A program made the position numbers and the translations under genes. Positions 22,009 through 31,835 of a DNA stretch of 64,000 nt are shown here, in pieces. The notes beneath the pieces are model-generated. The model saw only the letters and a program-made list of their open reading frames with translations. It searched no databases and was not told the origin of the DNA. Source of the DNA: an uncultured Saprospiraceae bacterium (GTDB lineage: Bacteria > Bacteroidota > Bacteroidia > Chitinophagales > Saprospiraceae); the NCBI GenBank assembly GCA_938001865.1, contig CALLAW010000043.1:1-64000 (forward strand), given 5' to 3'. The stretch's first letter is position 1. Each line of letters opens with the position of its first letter.

Positions 22009-22815
22009 ATGAAAGTTACAGAACAAGCATCTCATCACAACAATCTTGAGCAAAGAACAATCAAGGAGTTAGTTGCCCTCATCAATCAAGAAGATATGAC
22101 GGTGGCAAAAACCGTCAATGCTCAGCTCGACTCCATCACCAAGTTAGCAGAGGCAATCTACTCAGCTCTCGCCGTGGGCGGAAGACTCTTCTATATCGGA
22201 GCTGGCACAAGTGGAAGACTAGGGATCCTCGATGCCTCAGAGTGTCCTCCTACCTTTGGAGTGAGCCATGATATGGTGATAGGTCTCATAGCAGGTGGTG
22301 ACAAGGCGATCAGAAAAGCTCAAGAATTTGCCGAAGATGACCCACAACTGGCATGGCAAGACCTGCAATCTTATCAAATAAATAAGACAGATATCGTAGT
22401 GGGCATCGCAGCGAGTGGGAGTACCCCATATGTAGTCAATGGTCTGAAAGCTTGTCAGCTAAATGGAATCAAGACAGGATGCATCGTCTGTAATCCACAG
22501 AGTGCTATAAGCAAAGTAAGCGACTATCCTATAGAGGTCGTCACTGGTCCTGAGTTCGTCACAGGGAGTACCCGTATGAAGGCAGGCACCGCTCAGAAGA
22601 TGGTGCTCAATATGCTGACAACCGCAGTGATGATAAGACTTGGAAGAGTCAAAGGCAATCGTATGGTAGACATGCAACTGTCTAATGACAAGCTCGTAGA
22701 TAGAGGGACTCTAATGATCGTCCAAACAACTGGCCTAGACTATGAGAGTGCCCGTGCTGCACTCCTTAAGTATGGGAGTGTCAGACTAGCACAAGACGCA
22801 TTGCAGAAGCCATAA
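22009..22815 (+). CDS. murQ: N-acetylmuramic acid 6-phosphate etherase
   Basis: GGRLFYIGAGTSGRLGILDASECPPTFG, GSTRMKAGTAQKMVLNMLTT. Confidence 0.96.
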   Translation: MKVTEQASHHNNLEQRTIKELVALINQEDMTVAKTVNAQLDSITKLAEAIYSALAVGGRLFYIGAGTSGRLGILDASECPPTFGVSHDMVIGLIAGGDKAIRKAQEFAEDDPQLAWQDLQSYQINKTDIVVGIAASGSTPYVVNGLKACQLNGIKTGCIVCNPQSAISKVSDYPIEVVTGPEFVTGSTRMKAGTAQKMVLNMLTTAVMIRLGRVKGNRMVDMQLSNDKLVDRGTLMIVQTTGLDYESARAALLKYGSVRLAQDALQKP

Positions 22816-22913
22816 TATCAAAACCTTACTCGAGTAGTGGAAAGTAACTAAATCGTAAACATTTAAGACAACCCATACATTCAGTATAGTGTCAAAACTT
22901 ACAATAGTACTCC

Positions 22914-23870
22914 GTGCAAGAATTTGAATCGATTAACAATGGATATAACTCAGTCTTCATACCGAATAGATTGACAATCGGTCTCGTAGTACCGATCGAG
23001 GAGTATGCTAATAGTACCACACCTCTAATGCTAAGACATCTAGAGAGAGTGAAGCTCGCAGAGCAACTCGGCTACAAAGCAGTCTGGGTCAGAGATGTGC
23101 CGATGCATGTACCGACATTTGGTGATGCTGGTCAGACCTATGATCCATTTGTCTATTTAGGCTATCTAGCCGCACAGACTACACAGATTACTCTGGGCAT
23201 CGCAAGTATTGCCCTGCCACTGCATCATCCACTTCATGTTGCAAAATCAGCAGCTACCTTAGACCAACTTACTCATGGTAGATTCATCATGGGTGTCGCG
23301 TCAGGAGATCGATATGAAGAATATCCTGGTATGAATATAGACTATGCATCTCGTGGAGCATCCTTCCGAGATGCCTATCAATATATCCGCAATGCAACAT
23401 TGGATTATCCGATAATGGACAAGAATATGCATGGCGTGATGGATGGTAATCTAGATATCCTCCCTAAACCCTATGGTACAAAGATCCCTATACTGATTAC
23501 TGGACATAGTCAACAAAGCACAGAATGGGTTGCTGCGAATGGTGATGGCTGGATGTACTATCCACGCAATCTCTATATGCAATCACATAACATCAGTGAG
23601 TGGAGAGCTCTTGTATTAAAAGATCAGAACATTGATAAACCATTTCTACAACCCTTGTATGTGGACTTGCAAGAAGATGATGATTACAAACCAGTAGGGA
23701 TTCATCTCGGTATCAGGACAGGGATGCACTACTTGGTAGAGTATCTCTCACAACTGCAATCAATTGGAGTAAATCATGTTGCAATTAACCTCCGATTCAA
23801 TACAGCCAATATCGAAAAGACATTGGAGAAGCTATCAAAAAATCTATTAGAAAAATTTCACGATTCTTAG
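22914..23870 (+). CDS. Luciferase-like (LLM class) flavin-dependent oxidoreductase
   Basis: GYKAVWVRDVP, LGIASIALPLHHPLHVAKSAATLDQLTHGRFIMGVASGDR. Confidence 0.88.
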   Translation: MQEFESINNGYNSVFIPNRLTIGLVVPIEEYANSTTPLMLRHLERVKLAEQLGYKAVWVRDVPMHVPTFGDAGQTYDPFVYLGYLAAQTTQITLGIASIALPLHHPLHVAKSAATLDQLTHGRFIMGVASGDRYEEYPGMNIDYASRGASFRDAYQYIRNATLDYPIMDKNMHGVMDGNLDILPKPYGTKIPILITGHSQQSTEWVAANGDGWMYYPRNLYMQSHNISEWRALVLKDQNIDKPFLQPLYVDLQEDDDYKPVGIHLGIRTGMHYLVEYLSQLQSIGVNHVAINLRFNTANIEKTLEKLSKNLLEKFHDS

Positions 23871-23887
23871 CTACATCACTCACTCTT

Positions 23888-24694
23888 ATGAATAAAACAA
23901 TACTCATTACTGGAAGTACGGATGGCATAGGCAAACTCGCTGCTATCAAATTAGCTCAAGATGGACATCAGATCTACTTACATGGGAGAAACTCTGACAA
24001 ACTGACGAGAGTAATAGCTGAACTAAAGACAATCACGGGTAATCAAAGCATTGATGGATTTGTGTCAGACTTCTCCAGTCTGACCCAAGTGAAGATTATG
24101 GCAGACAACATCAATAATAAGTTATCCAAGATAGATATATTGATCAATAATGCTGGCGTATTCAAATCAACAGAATCTCAGACTGAAGACGGAATCGATG
24201 TAAGAATAGTTGTAAACTACTACGCTTCTTATCTATTGACAACTCTACTGATAGACAAACTGAAAGCGAGCAATCAATCCAAAATCATCAATCTGAGCTC
24301 TGCTGCCCAGAGCAGTGTCTCAATGGGATTACTAGACGGGTCTCTAACTGTCTCTGATCAAGAAGCCTATGCTCAGAGCAAACTTTCCCTTCTGATGTGG
24401 AGCTATCACCTCGCTAAGCAAGAACCTTCGATAGCTGTAGTTGCTCTCAATCCAGGGTCACTCTTAGATACCAACATGGTAAGAGAAGCTTATGGGAAGT
24501 CTTGGTCCTCAGCAGACAAAGGAGCTGACATAATTTATGATCTGGCTATCACTCATCTCTCCGAGGATATTGACGGCAAATACTTTGACAATGACAAAGG
24601 AGATTTTGGCCTAGCACATCCGGATGCGTCTGATGATATGAAAATCTCTACATTGATCAATTACACAAAGTCTCAAATAGAAAAACTCCTATAG
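23888..24694 (+). CDS. SDR family NAD(P)-dependent oxidoreductase
   Basis: TGSTDGIG, NNAG, YAQSKLS active-site motif. Confidence 0.92.
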   Translation: MNKTILITGSTDGIGKLAAIKLAQDGHQIYLHGRNSDKLTRVIAELKTITGNQSIDGFVSDFSSLTQVKIMADNINNKLSKIDILINNAGVFKSTESQTEDGIDVRIVVNYYASYLLTTLLIDKLKASNQSKIINLSSAAQSSVSMGLLDGSLTVSDQEAYAQSKLSLLMWSYHLAKQEPSIAVVALNPGSLLDTNMVREAYGKSWSSADKGADIIYDLAITHLSEDIDGKYFDNDKGDFGLAHPDASDDMKISTLINYTKSQIEKLL

Positions 24695-24743
24695 GATATG
24701 ATGAGAATAATAGATATCTCTGAAAGTCAATCTTAAGGGGATG

Positions 24744-25856
24744 TTACTCAGTACTGGTACGTGATTTTTTCTGTTGTAAGCTATGGACAACCTTGACAAA
24801 GTAACTGTAGTTAGCTACTCCATCTGAGATACCATTGGACCTCAGATAGGCTCCATAGATCTTATCTTTGAGTGGTCCAAGGATCGGCGTATAGGCCCTA
24901 AGATGTTGGTTGATATCATTAAGATCTTCAATCAGAAGTGGAGAGAGCTGAGATCGCCACTCAAAGTAAGCATCCCTGTCTACTGCAATCCAATCAAACG
25001 CAAGATATCTCAACCATGCGATACCTGCTGAGTATCTGATCCAAGCGTCTTCACTGTTACTCCCTGCGAGATAAGCAATGAGATTACAATCAGACTCTTC
25101 CGTAATCCCGTAACCATGAAGCATCTCATGCATCAGAGTATAAGGTATCTGGATATGTGAGAGTCCAGCATCCAGATGTCCCTGAAAGGTCTGAGAGAGA
25201 TAGACACCTGATGTCTCTAACCGCAACAATGTCCCCGCAGGTAATGCTTGGATACAGATATTACTATGCAGCGCATAAGGTAGACTGAGAGATTGATGCT
25301 GATTGAGGTCTCTCAGGTATCTGAGTATTGCTTGTTCAACATTTGCATGTAAATGCTCATAATCAATCTGCGTAGGTATCGTGAGGCTACTCCTTATTGT
25401 ATCTAAGAGATCTGCTTGGCTTTGGATCTGACTCTTAATCCATTGGAGATCTGGGGCATCTACTACCAATGATTGTCTCTCTACAAAAGTTGGTAGTCGA
25501 TAATTGAATCCCCAACAGATGTAGAATGAGGTAAACACCAATCCCAATCCCGTGAGCAAAGAGTATAGACTGACTCGATACATCTTATTACATACTTGAC
25601 TCACGATGGAGATTAGCCAGATTATGATCAAGCCAATAATAAAGTAAAGCATTGGAAAAGGAAGTTTGTTGGTGATACTACTCCCAATTGATCTCACCTT
25701 AGGATACCAAACCAACCCATAGAATGATTCAAATTGCTCTGGAAAGACTGAAAAACAACAGTAAAATATTACATAGAGCAATATGAGCAGAATCGTCAGC
25801 CACTTGACAATTGTGCAGATTATAAAATAGGACTTAGAATTATTGAACTTTGACAA
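24744..25856 (-). CDS. DUF3810 family membrane protein
   Basis: N-terminal TM helices, CWGFNYR, HEMLHGYGITEESDCN motif typical of DUF3810; start (TTG) uncertain. Confidence 0.82.
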   Translation of the reverse strand: MSKFNNSKSYFIICTIVKWLTILLILLYVIFYCCFSVFPEQFESFYGLVWYPKVRSIGSSITNKLPFPMLYFIIGLIIIWLISIVSQVCNKMYRVSLYSLLTGLGLVFTSFYICWGFNYRLPTFVERQSLVVDAPDLQWIKSQIQSQADLLDTIRSSLTIPTQIDYEHLHANVEQAILRYLRDLNQHQSLSLPYALHSNICIQALPAGTLLRLETSGVYLSQTFQGHLDAGLSHIQIPYTLMHEMLHGYGITEESDCNLIAYLAGSNSEDAWIRYSAGIAWLRYLAFDWIAVDRDAYFEWRSQLSPLLIEDLNDINQHLRAYTPILGPLKDKIYGAYLRSNGISDGVANYSYFVKVVHSLQQKKSRTSTE

Positions 25857-25923
25857 TATCTCTGTCGTTATGAAGTTAAGTATTAGATAAAATACGAAAA
25901 TATATCATTTAAAATTACAAGAT

Positions 25924-26241
25924 ATGGCATTTGAATTCACAGATTCAAACTTTAAAGAATCAGCAATAGACAGTTCAGGATTAAAAGTTGTAGACTTTTG
26001 GGCTGAGTGGTGTGGACCATGTAGATTGGTCACTCCTATCATAGACGAGCTCAGCGCAGAGTACGAAGGTAAAGCTCTCATTGGCAAAGTCAATGTAGAC
26101 CATAACCCAGAGACTTCTATGAAATATAGTGTAAGGAGTATCCCTACTATCCTCTTCATCAAAGATGGAGAAGTTGTAGATAAGCATGTAGGTGTAGCAA
26201 CTAAGGCTAGCCTTGAAGCTAAGATTGCGAGCCTGATCTAA
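25924..26241 (+). CDS. trxA: Thioredoxin
   Basis: VVDFWAEWCGPCRLVTP active site, 105 aa. Confidence 0.96.
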   Translation: MAFEFTDSNFKESAIDSSGLKVVDFWAEWCGPCRLVTPIIDELSAEYEGKALIGKVNVDHNPETSMKYSVRSIPTILFIKDGEVVDKHVGVATKASLEAKIASLI

Positions 26242-26261
26242 GATTACTGCTCACTACAAAT

Positions 26262-26305
26262 AAAAAAAAAGAGGAAGCTTACTGAGTAAGTTTCCTCTTT
26301 TTTTT
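26262..26305. terminator. Bidirectional terminator between trxA and pruA
   Basis: AAAGAGGAAGCTTACT-GAGTAAGTTTCCTCTTT flanked by an A-run and a T-run; genes are convergent. Confidence 0.9.
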
Positions 26306-26332
26306 GCTTCTCGTTGTGATTACACTGAGGAG

Positions 26333-27961
26333 CTATTCTTCTAAGAATGGGTATCTATAATCTAATGGTGCATTGTAGCTTTCCTTGATAGTCTGAGGAC
26401 TGACCCATCTCAATAGATTGAATTTGGACCCCGCCTTATCATTGGTTCCTGAGCCTCTAGCTCCTCCGAATGGCTGCTGAGCCACGACTGATCCAGTAGG
26501 CTTATCATTAATATAAAAGTTACCAGCTGCATTTTTGAGCTTGTGGGATGCCAGTTGGATTAAGTCTCTGCTCTTGGCAAAGATAGATCCTGTCAATGCG
26601 TAATCCGAAGTAGAGTCTACTAAGTCCAATACTGACTCAAAATCGTTGTCATCAAACACATATATGGTCAATACTGGTCCGAATATCTCTTCACACATTG
26701 TACGGTATTTAGGATCAGTTACCTTGACTACAGTAGGCTCTATGAAGTATCCTTCTGACTTATCATAACCACCACCGATCAACACTTCTGCATCACTACT
26801 CCCCTTGATATCATCTAAGTATCCAGCGATCTTATCGAATGCTCTCTCGTCTATCACAGCATTGACGAAGTTGCCATAATTCTCTACTGTACCGACTTTG
26901 AATGACTCTATATCGGCCTTGAGACCTGTCCATACATCGTCCCAGATCGCAGACGATATGTATGCTCGACTCGCTGCACTACACTTCTGTCCTTGATACT
27001 CAAATGCTCCTCTTGAGAGTGCCGTGGCTACTTGCTGTGGATTAGCAGACCCGTGTGCTACTACAAAGTCTTTACCACCAGTCTCACCTACAATCTTGGG
27101 ATAAGACTTATACTTATCGAGATTGATCCCAATTTCTTTCCATAGATGCTTGAATACTAATGTCGACCCCGTAAAATGGAGTCCAGCAAAATCTCGATGA
27201 TTGAAGATGACATCTCCCATCTCTGGACCATCACCCATCACCATATTGATCACTCCATCCGGCAATCCTGCCTCTTCAAATATATCCATGATTACCGCTG
27301 CCGAATAGACTTGACTATCTGCAGGCTTCCATACGACTGTATTGCCCAACATTGCTGGGGCACTTGGTAGGTTAGCCGCTATCGCTGTAAAGTTAAATGG
27401 TGTAATCGCAAACACAAATCCCTCTAGTGGTCTATACTCTATCCTATTCCATACACCAGGAGTACTGATTGGTTGTTCGCTATAGATCTGTGTCATATAC
27501 TCTACATTGAATCTCAAGAAGTCAGCCATCTCACAGATACAATCGACCTCAGCTTGGTAGACATTCTTAGATTGACAGAGCATGGTAGCTGCATTCATCT
27601 TGGCTCTGTACTTAGTAGCAAGTAAGTCTGCTGCTTTGAGGAAGATAGCCGCTCTCTCTTGCCACGGAGTATTGGCCCACGCCTCTTTAGCTCCAAGAGC
27701 AGCATCTACGGCTGATTGGAAGTGAGTCTTATCACCTTGGTGGAACTGCCCGAGACAGTGCTTGAGCTCATGTGGTGGATACATCTTGATTGTATTACCA
27801 GCATAGACTTTTTGTCCATTGATTGTCAATGGGATATCTACTTGCTTTGATTTCCATTCTGCAATTGCCTCATTTATCTGGGCTCTTTCTTTCGAATTTT
27901 TGGAATATGCAAGAGCTGGCTCATTTACTGCCTTCGGCACTTTAAAGAATGCATTTGACAT
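26333..27961 (-). CDS. pruA: L-glutamate gamma-semialdehyde dehydrogenase (1-pyrroline-5-carboxylate dehydrogenase)
   Basis: FNFTAIAANLPSAPAMLGNTVVWKPA, VGETGGKDFVVAH, YQGQKCSAASR, 542 aa P5CDH type. Confidence 0.94.
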   Translation of the reverse strand: MSNAFFKVPKAVNEPALAYSKNSKERAQINEAIAEWKSKQVDIPLTINGQKVYAGNTIKMYPPHELKHCLGQFHQGDKTHFQSAVDAALGAKEAWANTPWQERAAIFLKAADLLATKYRAKMNAATMLCQSKNVYQAEVDCICEMADFLRFNVEYMTQIYSEQPISTPGVWNRIEYRPLEGFVFAITPFNFTAIAANLPSAPAMLGNTVVWKPADSQVYSAAVIMDIFEEAGLPDGVINMVMGDGPEMGDVIFNHRDFAGLHFTGSTLVFKHLWKEIGINLDKYKSYPKIVGETGGKDFVVAHGSANPQQVATALSRGAFEYQGQKCSAASRAYISSAIWDDVWTGLKADIESFKVGTVENYGNFVNAVIDERAFDKIAGYLDDIKGSSDAEVLIGGGYDKSEGYFIEPTVVKVTDPKYRTMCEEIFGPVLTIYVFDDNDFESVLDLVDSTSDYALTGSIFAKSRDLIQLASHKLKNAAGNFYINDKPTGSVVAQQPFGGARGSGTNDKAGSKFNLLRWVSPQTIKESYNAPLDYRYPFLEE

Positions 27962-28004
27962 AGATTGTAGTTTATGATTGGTTATATAAATATTTTTTAT
28001 TCAT

Positions 28005-28475
28005 TTAGCTAGACTGAAGTGTAGATGCCACTACTGCAGGCACGAATGTACTTGCGTCGGCATTCCCCTTGACGATAGCCCTGACTATACTGCTACTGAT
28101 ATGACTATATTGAGGATTAGAAATTAAGAATACTGTCTCTACACCACCTACTATACTATTGGCTTGACTGATGCTTTGTTCATAATTATAGTCTGTAGTA
28201 TTCCTCAGTCCTCGGAGAAGGTATTTGGCACCGACCTCTTGACAATAATGGACTGTCAGCCCGTGATAGTTACCTACCGAGATAGAGTCATCCTCACTGA
28301 ATATCTCTTCCAACCAACTGAGTCGCTGCTCTAGCGAATAAAGAGATTTTTTCTGATCGTTAACACCGATGGCAACTATTATCTTGTCAAACAATGGGAT
28401 AGCTCGCCTGATTAAGTCTAGATGTCCATTAGTAATTGGATCAAATGATCCTGGAAATACAGCAATATTCATCAT
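28005..28475 (-). CDS. coaD: Pantetheine-phosphate adenylyltransferase
   Basis: VFPGSFDPITNGHLDLIRRA, YLLRGLRNTTDYNYE, SSIVRAI. Confidence 0.96.
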   Translation of the reverse strand: MMNIAVFPGSFDPITNGHLDLIRRAIPLFDKIIVAIGVNDQKKSLYSLEQRLSWLEEIFSEDDSISVGNYHGLTVHYCQEVGAKYLLRGLRNTTDYNYEQSISQANSIVGGVETVFLISNPQYSHISSSIVRAIVKGNADASTFVPAVVASTLQSS

Positions 28476-28636
28476 ACAAAGTTAAGAGAATGAAAGGAAG
28501 TAACAGCGTATCGTTGAGAAGTTAAATCAAATAATTTTTTTTTAAAAATCCGAACTGACAATTGGTCTACTAGCAGTGCCTACTCTACTTTACAGTAAAT
28601 CTAAGGGTGATTGTACTTCTAAGGAATGACTCTAGC

Positions 28637-29332
28637 TTATACGAGATTGATACTATTGAGTAAGATATTTTTGTAGGCACGACTTACTGGCAATACCTTT
28701 TGATCGATGACGACTGTGTTGTCTTTGATATCCTTGATCATATTCATATTGATGATATATGATCTATGTATCTTGAGAAATCTTGGATTCGTAATCTTAG
28801 AATCTAGACCCTTCATCGTATCGTGAAAGAGAAAACTTCCCTTCTTTGTAATCGCTTTGATGTAATCTCCGATATTTTCAAAATAAAAGATATCGTCATA
28901 GGGCAATCTGATATACCTTCCATCGGATTTGATATAGATCTCATGCTTAGCACTTGCGATGGCAAGTTCATTCCGCTTGTCTCTGATTCCTTCGACCTTT
29001 AGGATTGCTTTTGCAAATCGATCTGGAGAGATAGGCTTCTTCAAGAAATCAGTGATATCGTACTCATATGCTTCGTAGGCATACTCTGTATTGCCTGTGG
29101 TGAAGACTACTTGCGGAAGATCCACGAGCTTCTCTACTAAGTCGAGTCCTGACATCCCTGGCATATCGATATCCAATAAGATGAGATCGATGCTATCCTT
29201 GTTGAGTGTAATCAATGCTTCCTCAGCAGTCTCATAGACACCCACTAATTCCAATTGATTAAATTTTTGACACATTTTTTCGAGTGACTTCCTAGCCATG
29301 ATCTCATCTTCGACAATAATAGTACGTATCAT
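28637..29332 (-). CDS. LytTR family response regulator
   Basis: Receiver domain (VEDE, LLDIDMPGMSG, KKPI) and LytTR DNA-binding domain (RFLKIHRSYIINMNMI). Confidence 0.95.
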   Translation of the reverse strand: MIRTIIVEDEIMARKSLEKMCQKFNQLELVGVYETAEEALITLNKDSIDLILLDIDMPGMSGLDLVEKLVDLPQVVFTTGNTEYAYEAYEYDITDFLKKPISPDRFAKAILKVEGIRDKRNELAIASAKHEIYIKSDGRYIRLPYDDIFYFENIGDYIKAITKKGSFLFHDTMKGLDSKITNPRFLKIHRSYIINMNMIKDIKDNTVVIDQKVLPVSRAYKNILLNSINLV

Positions 29333-29343
29333 AATATTTGAGT

Positions 29344-29709
29344 TTATATCCTCTTTATCTTTTTACTCTCTTCGATGAGTATCGGCTTTGTGAGTTCAAT
29401 TTGGCTCAGTAACTCCCCGTATAACGTACTTAACTCATCTATGCTCATTGTACCGTGGCCAGATTCTAATTGTTTGGCGATCGCATTGAGTGAAGAGAGA
29501 CCGACCATCAAGAATACAGGTTTGATCTTGTGTGAGACCTGTCTGATCATCTCTCTCTGAGCTGTCTCTATTGCTTCTTTGAGTCTGGCTAATTCTTGAT
29601 CAATCGACTCAAGGTAAAGATCAAACATGAGCATGGCATATTCATAGTCATTACCATAGAGTTCCTCCAGTACAGAGAGGTCTAGTCGAGAATTAAATTT
29701 ATGAGACAT
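29344..29709 (-). CDS. Hpt (histidine phosphotransfer) domain protein
   Basis: 121 aa helical protein with QVSHKIKPVFLMVGL resembling the Hpt phospho-acceptor helix; next to the response regulator. Confidence 0.8.
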   Translation of the reverse strand: MSHKFNSRLDLSVLEELYGNDYEYAMLMFDLYLESIDQELARLKEAIETAQREMIRQVSHKIKPVFLMVGLSSLNAIAKQLESGHGTMSIDELSTLYGELLSQIELTKPILIEESKKIKRI

Positions 29710-30021
29710 TACCAGATGTTGTTTTACTAATAATTCGCATTGATTCTTGACTAACTGGAAGGGTAAGTGATGCCATAATCATAAAAAATGCGACAATGAT
29801 ATGCTCCAAAAATAGGTAAACTTAAGTGAGTTTTTCTAATCCATTAAAATATTTATTCAAATTTAATGATTTAGTAATCAGACTCATAGGTCAAATGTCC
29901 GTGGAGAATCCGAGTAGATTTTAAGAATCTTTCAGTTCAGTCCATCACTCACTTCGTCACAAGACACTCACGACTCTATACACAATACTTATAGTCAGCT
30001 AAATGTTGGGCAACGTATGCG

Positions 30022-30555
30022 TTATTTTGATACTGAGATTGGATGCAATATGACCTTACTCAGGAATTGATCAACATTATAATTCAAGCTCATTGACTTA
30101 GGGACAAAGCACTGAGCATTGACCAAGTGGGTCCCATTAGATTGGATAATCGACTTAGCGACATAGTGGTCATTATAAGTAACTCTCGAAGTCATCTGGT
30201 ACCCATCCTTGTACTGGCCTGGTTGAGTGTAATCGAGGGTTGCGCCTGGATACTCTAGCATACTTTGGGTGATTTGACCTGCCATCTCATTGAACATTGA
30301 GTCGGATTCCATATTGAGATAGATAGGCAATTCGTAATATGTCACTTTATATTTATTCTGCAGAGTATCTTTGTCAAGAGACTGATAGATATGGAGTTGG
30401 ATCGGTCCTATACTTGTCAGAGCCTTATCCCGACTATAGTGCATCTCTGTGGGAGTCTGGAACTGTAACATACCATCTGGACTCCGTATTATCTGCCACT
30501 CTGCAATGAAGATTAAAGAACTGATACTGATGAATACGAGTAGTGATTTTACCAT
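30022..30555 (-). CDS. Hypothetical secreted protein
   Basis: Signal peptide MVKSLLVFISISSLIFIAEW; no confident family. Confidence 0.6.
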   Translation of the reverse strand: MVKSLLVFISISSLIFIAEWQIIRSPDGMLQFQTPTEMHYSRDKALTSIGPIQLHIYQSLDKDTLQNKYKVTYYELPIYLNMESDSMFNEMAGQITQSMLEYPGATLDYTQPGQYKDGYQMTSRVTYNDHYVAKSIIQSNGTHLVNAQCFVPKSMSLNYNVDQFLSKVILHPISVSK

Positions 30556-30556
30556 A

Positions 30557-31732
30557 ATGTATAATACGAAAAGATTAGTGATAATATTGGGTATGACCAT
30601 GTTATGGTCTTGTCAAAATGAAGTCACTCCCCTCACCTATGCGGATGATAATGAGGCTCAATACTTCTCCGACTATGAGTCTCCTCGATACAAGTGGGGA
30701 TTACTTGATATCAATGGCAGTACCGTACTGCCGCCTCTCTACGATGCTCTCAAAGACCCCATTGATCTTGATCACATCCCTGCTTCACTCGCAGGTAAAT
30801 GGTCATACATTTCCATTCAAGGGAAGCCAATCGTCCCATTTCAATTCAAATCTGTACTCCAATGGTCTGACAATGCAGGTTGGGCACAGAACTGGAGCAA
30901 TACCTATCATATCATCACTGCTGATGGAATCTCAGATACGATCAAGGCGAATAGTGTCAAACCATTTAGCTACGACTTAGCCCCTATCAAGCAAGGTGCA
31001 ACATGGAGCTATGTAGACAAATCTGGACAGAGAGTACTCAATGGCAAATATCTCTCTGCTAGCCCCTTCAATGAACACAAACAGGCAATTATCAAGACTC
31101 AGAGTGGTTATGGAGTCATAAATTTGGCTGGAGATCAAGTCATCGCACCCATCTATCTCTCTCTCAAAGCCGAAAAACTGGGCTATATTGCCAAATCTCA
31201 TGATGGCTATCTCTACTTAGATACTCGAGGTAACAAAAGAATCGATACAGTCTATGCTATGGGGACTCCATACAGTAATGATGCTGCTCTGGTCAAGATT
31301 GATCAGACTTATCATCTCATCGATCTTGCAGGGAGGATTACCAATACATTGCCATATCCAACAGTCACTGAAGGAGGCGAAGGTTATTGGAAATATCAAG
31401 AAAATGATCTTTGGGGTATCCTTGATAGTCAAGGAAATGTCCTGTGCCCTCCAAAGTATACTGAGACTTATCGCTATCAAGAGGGTTATCTGACAGCAGC
31501 AATCGATGACAAGTGGGGAATCATCGACCAAGATTGCACACCGATATTACCATTCTCATATCCAATACTATGGTCGTTCAGAGAGGGGTATACGAGGATA
31601 ATCGCCGATGGGTTCATCCAAGTCATAGACACTACTGGTAGAGTACTCCCTCACATCAATCAGATAGAGCTCAAGGAATTTGTCAATGGTGTGGCACGCT
31701 ATCAACACTATCCGATCTATGATACTAAGTAG
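30557..31732 (+). CDS. WG-repeat lipoprotein
   Basis: MYNTKRLVIILGMTMLWSC lipoprotein signal; repeated (K/W)WG(L/I)(L/I)D..G motifs. Confidence 0.83.
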   Translation: MYNTKRLVIILGMTMLWSCQNEVTPLTYADDNEAQYFSDYESPRYKWGLLDINGSTVLPPLYDALKDPIDLDHIPASLAGKWSYISIQGKPIVPFQFKSVLQWSDNAGWAQNWSNTYHIITADGISDTIKANSVKPFSYDLAPIKQGATWSYVDKSGQRVLNGKYLSASPFNEHKQAIIKTQSGYGVINLAGDQVIAPIYLSLKAEKLGYIAKSHDGYLYLDTRGNKRIDTVYAMGTPYSNDAALVKIDQTYHLIDLAGRITNTLPYPTVTEGGEGYWKYQENDLWGILDSQGNVLCPPKYTETYRYQEGYLTAAIDDKWGIIDQDCTPILPFSYPILWSFREGYTRIIADGFIQVIDTTGRVLPHINQIELKEFVNGVARYQHYPIYDTK

Positions 31733-31835
31733 TCAAGCAGATCAGCGAGACTTCTTACATCTTAGGCGGATATATCGAGCTCTTCATCGAAAGCTTATTG
31801 TCGTGTGAGTAACAAGGATTACATTTACCATACCA

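Noticed and set aside
22914-24694. LLM oxidoreductase followed by an SDR as a possible biosynthetic mini-cluster
   Set aside because: Both families are common and generic; no synthase or transporter next to them supports a pathway.
17438-29970. Shared CTTCGTCACA...ACTCA string in two intergenic regions (near 17440 and 29956)
   Set aside because: Only about 10 matching bases with different spacing; expected by chance across this much noncoding DNA.
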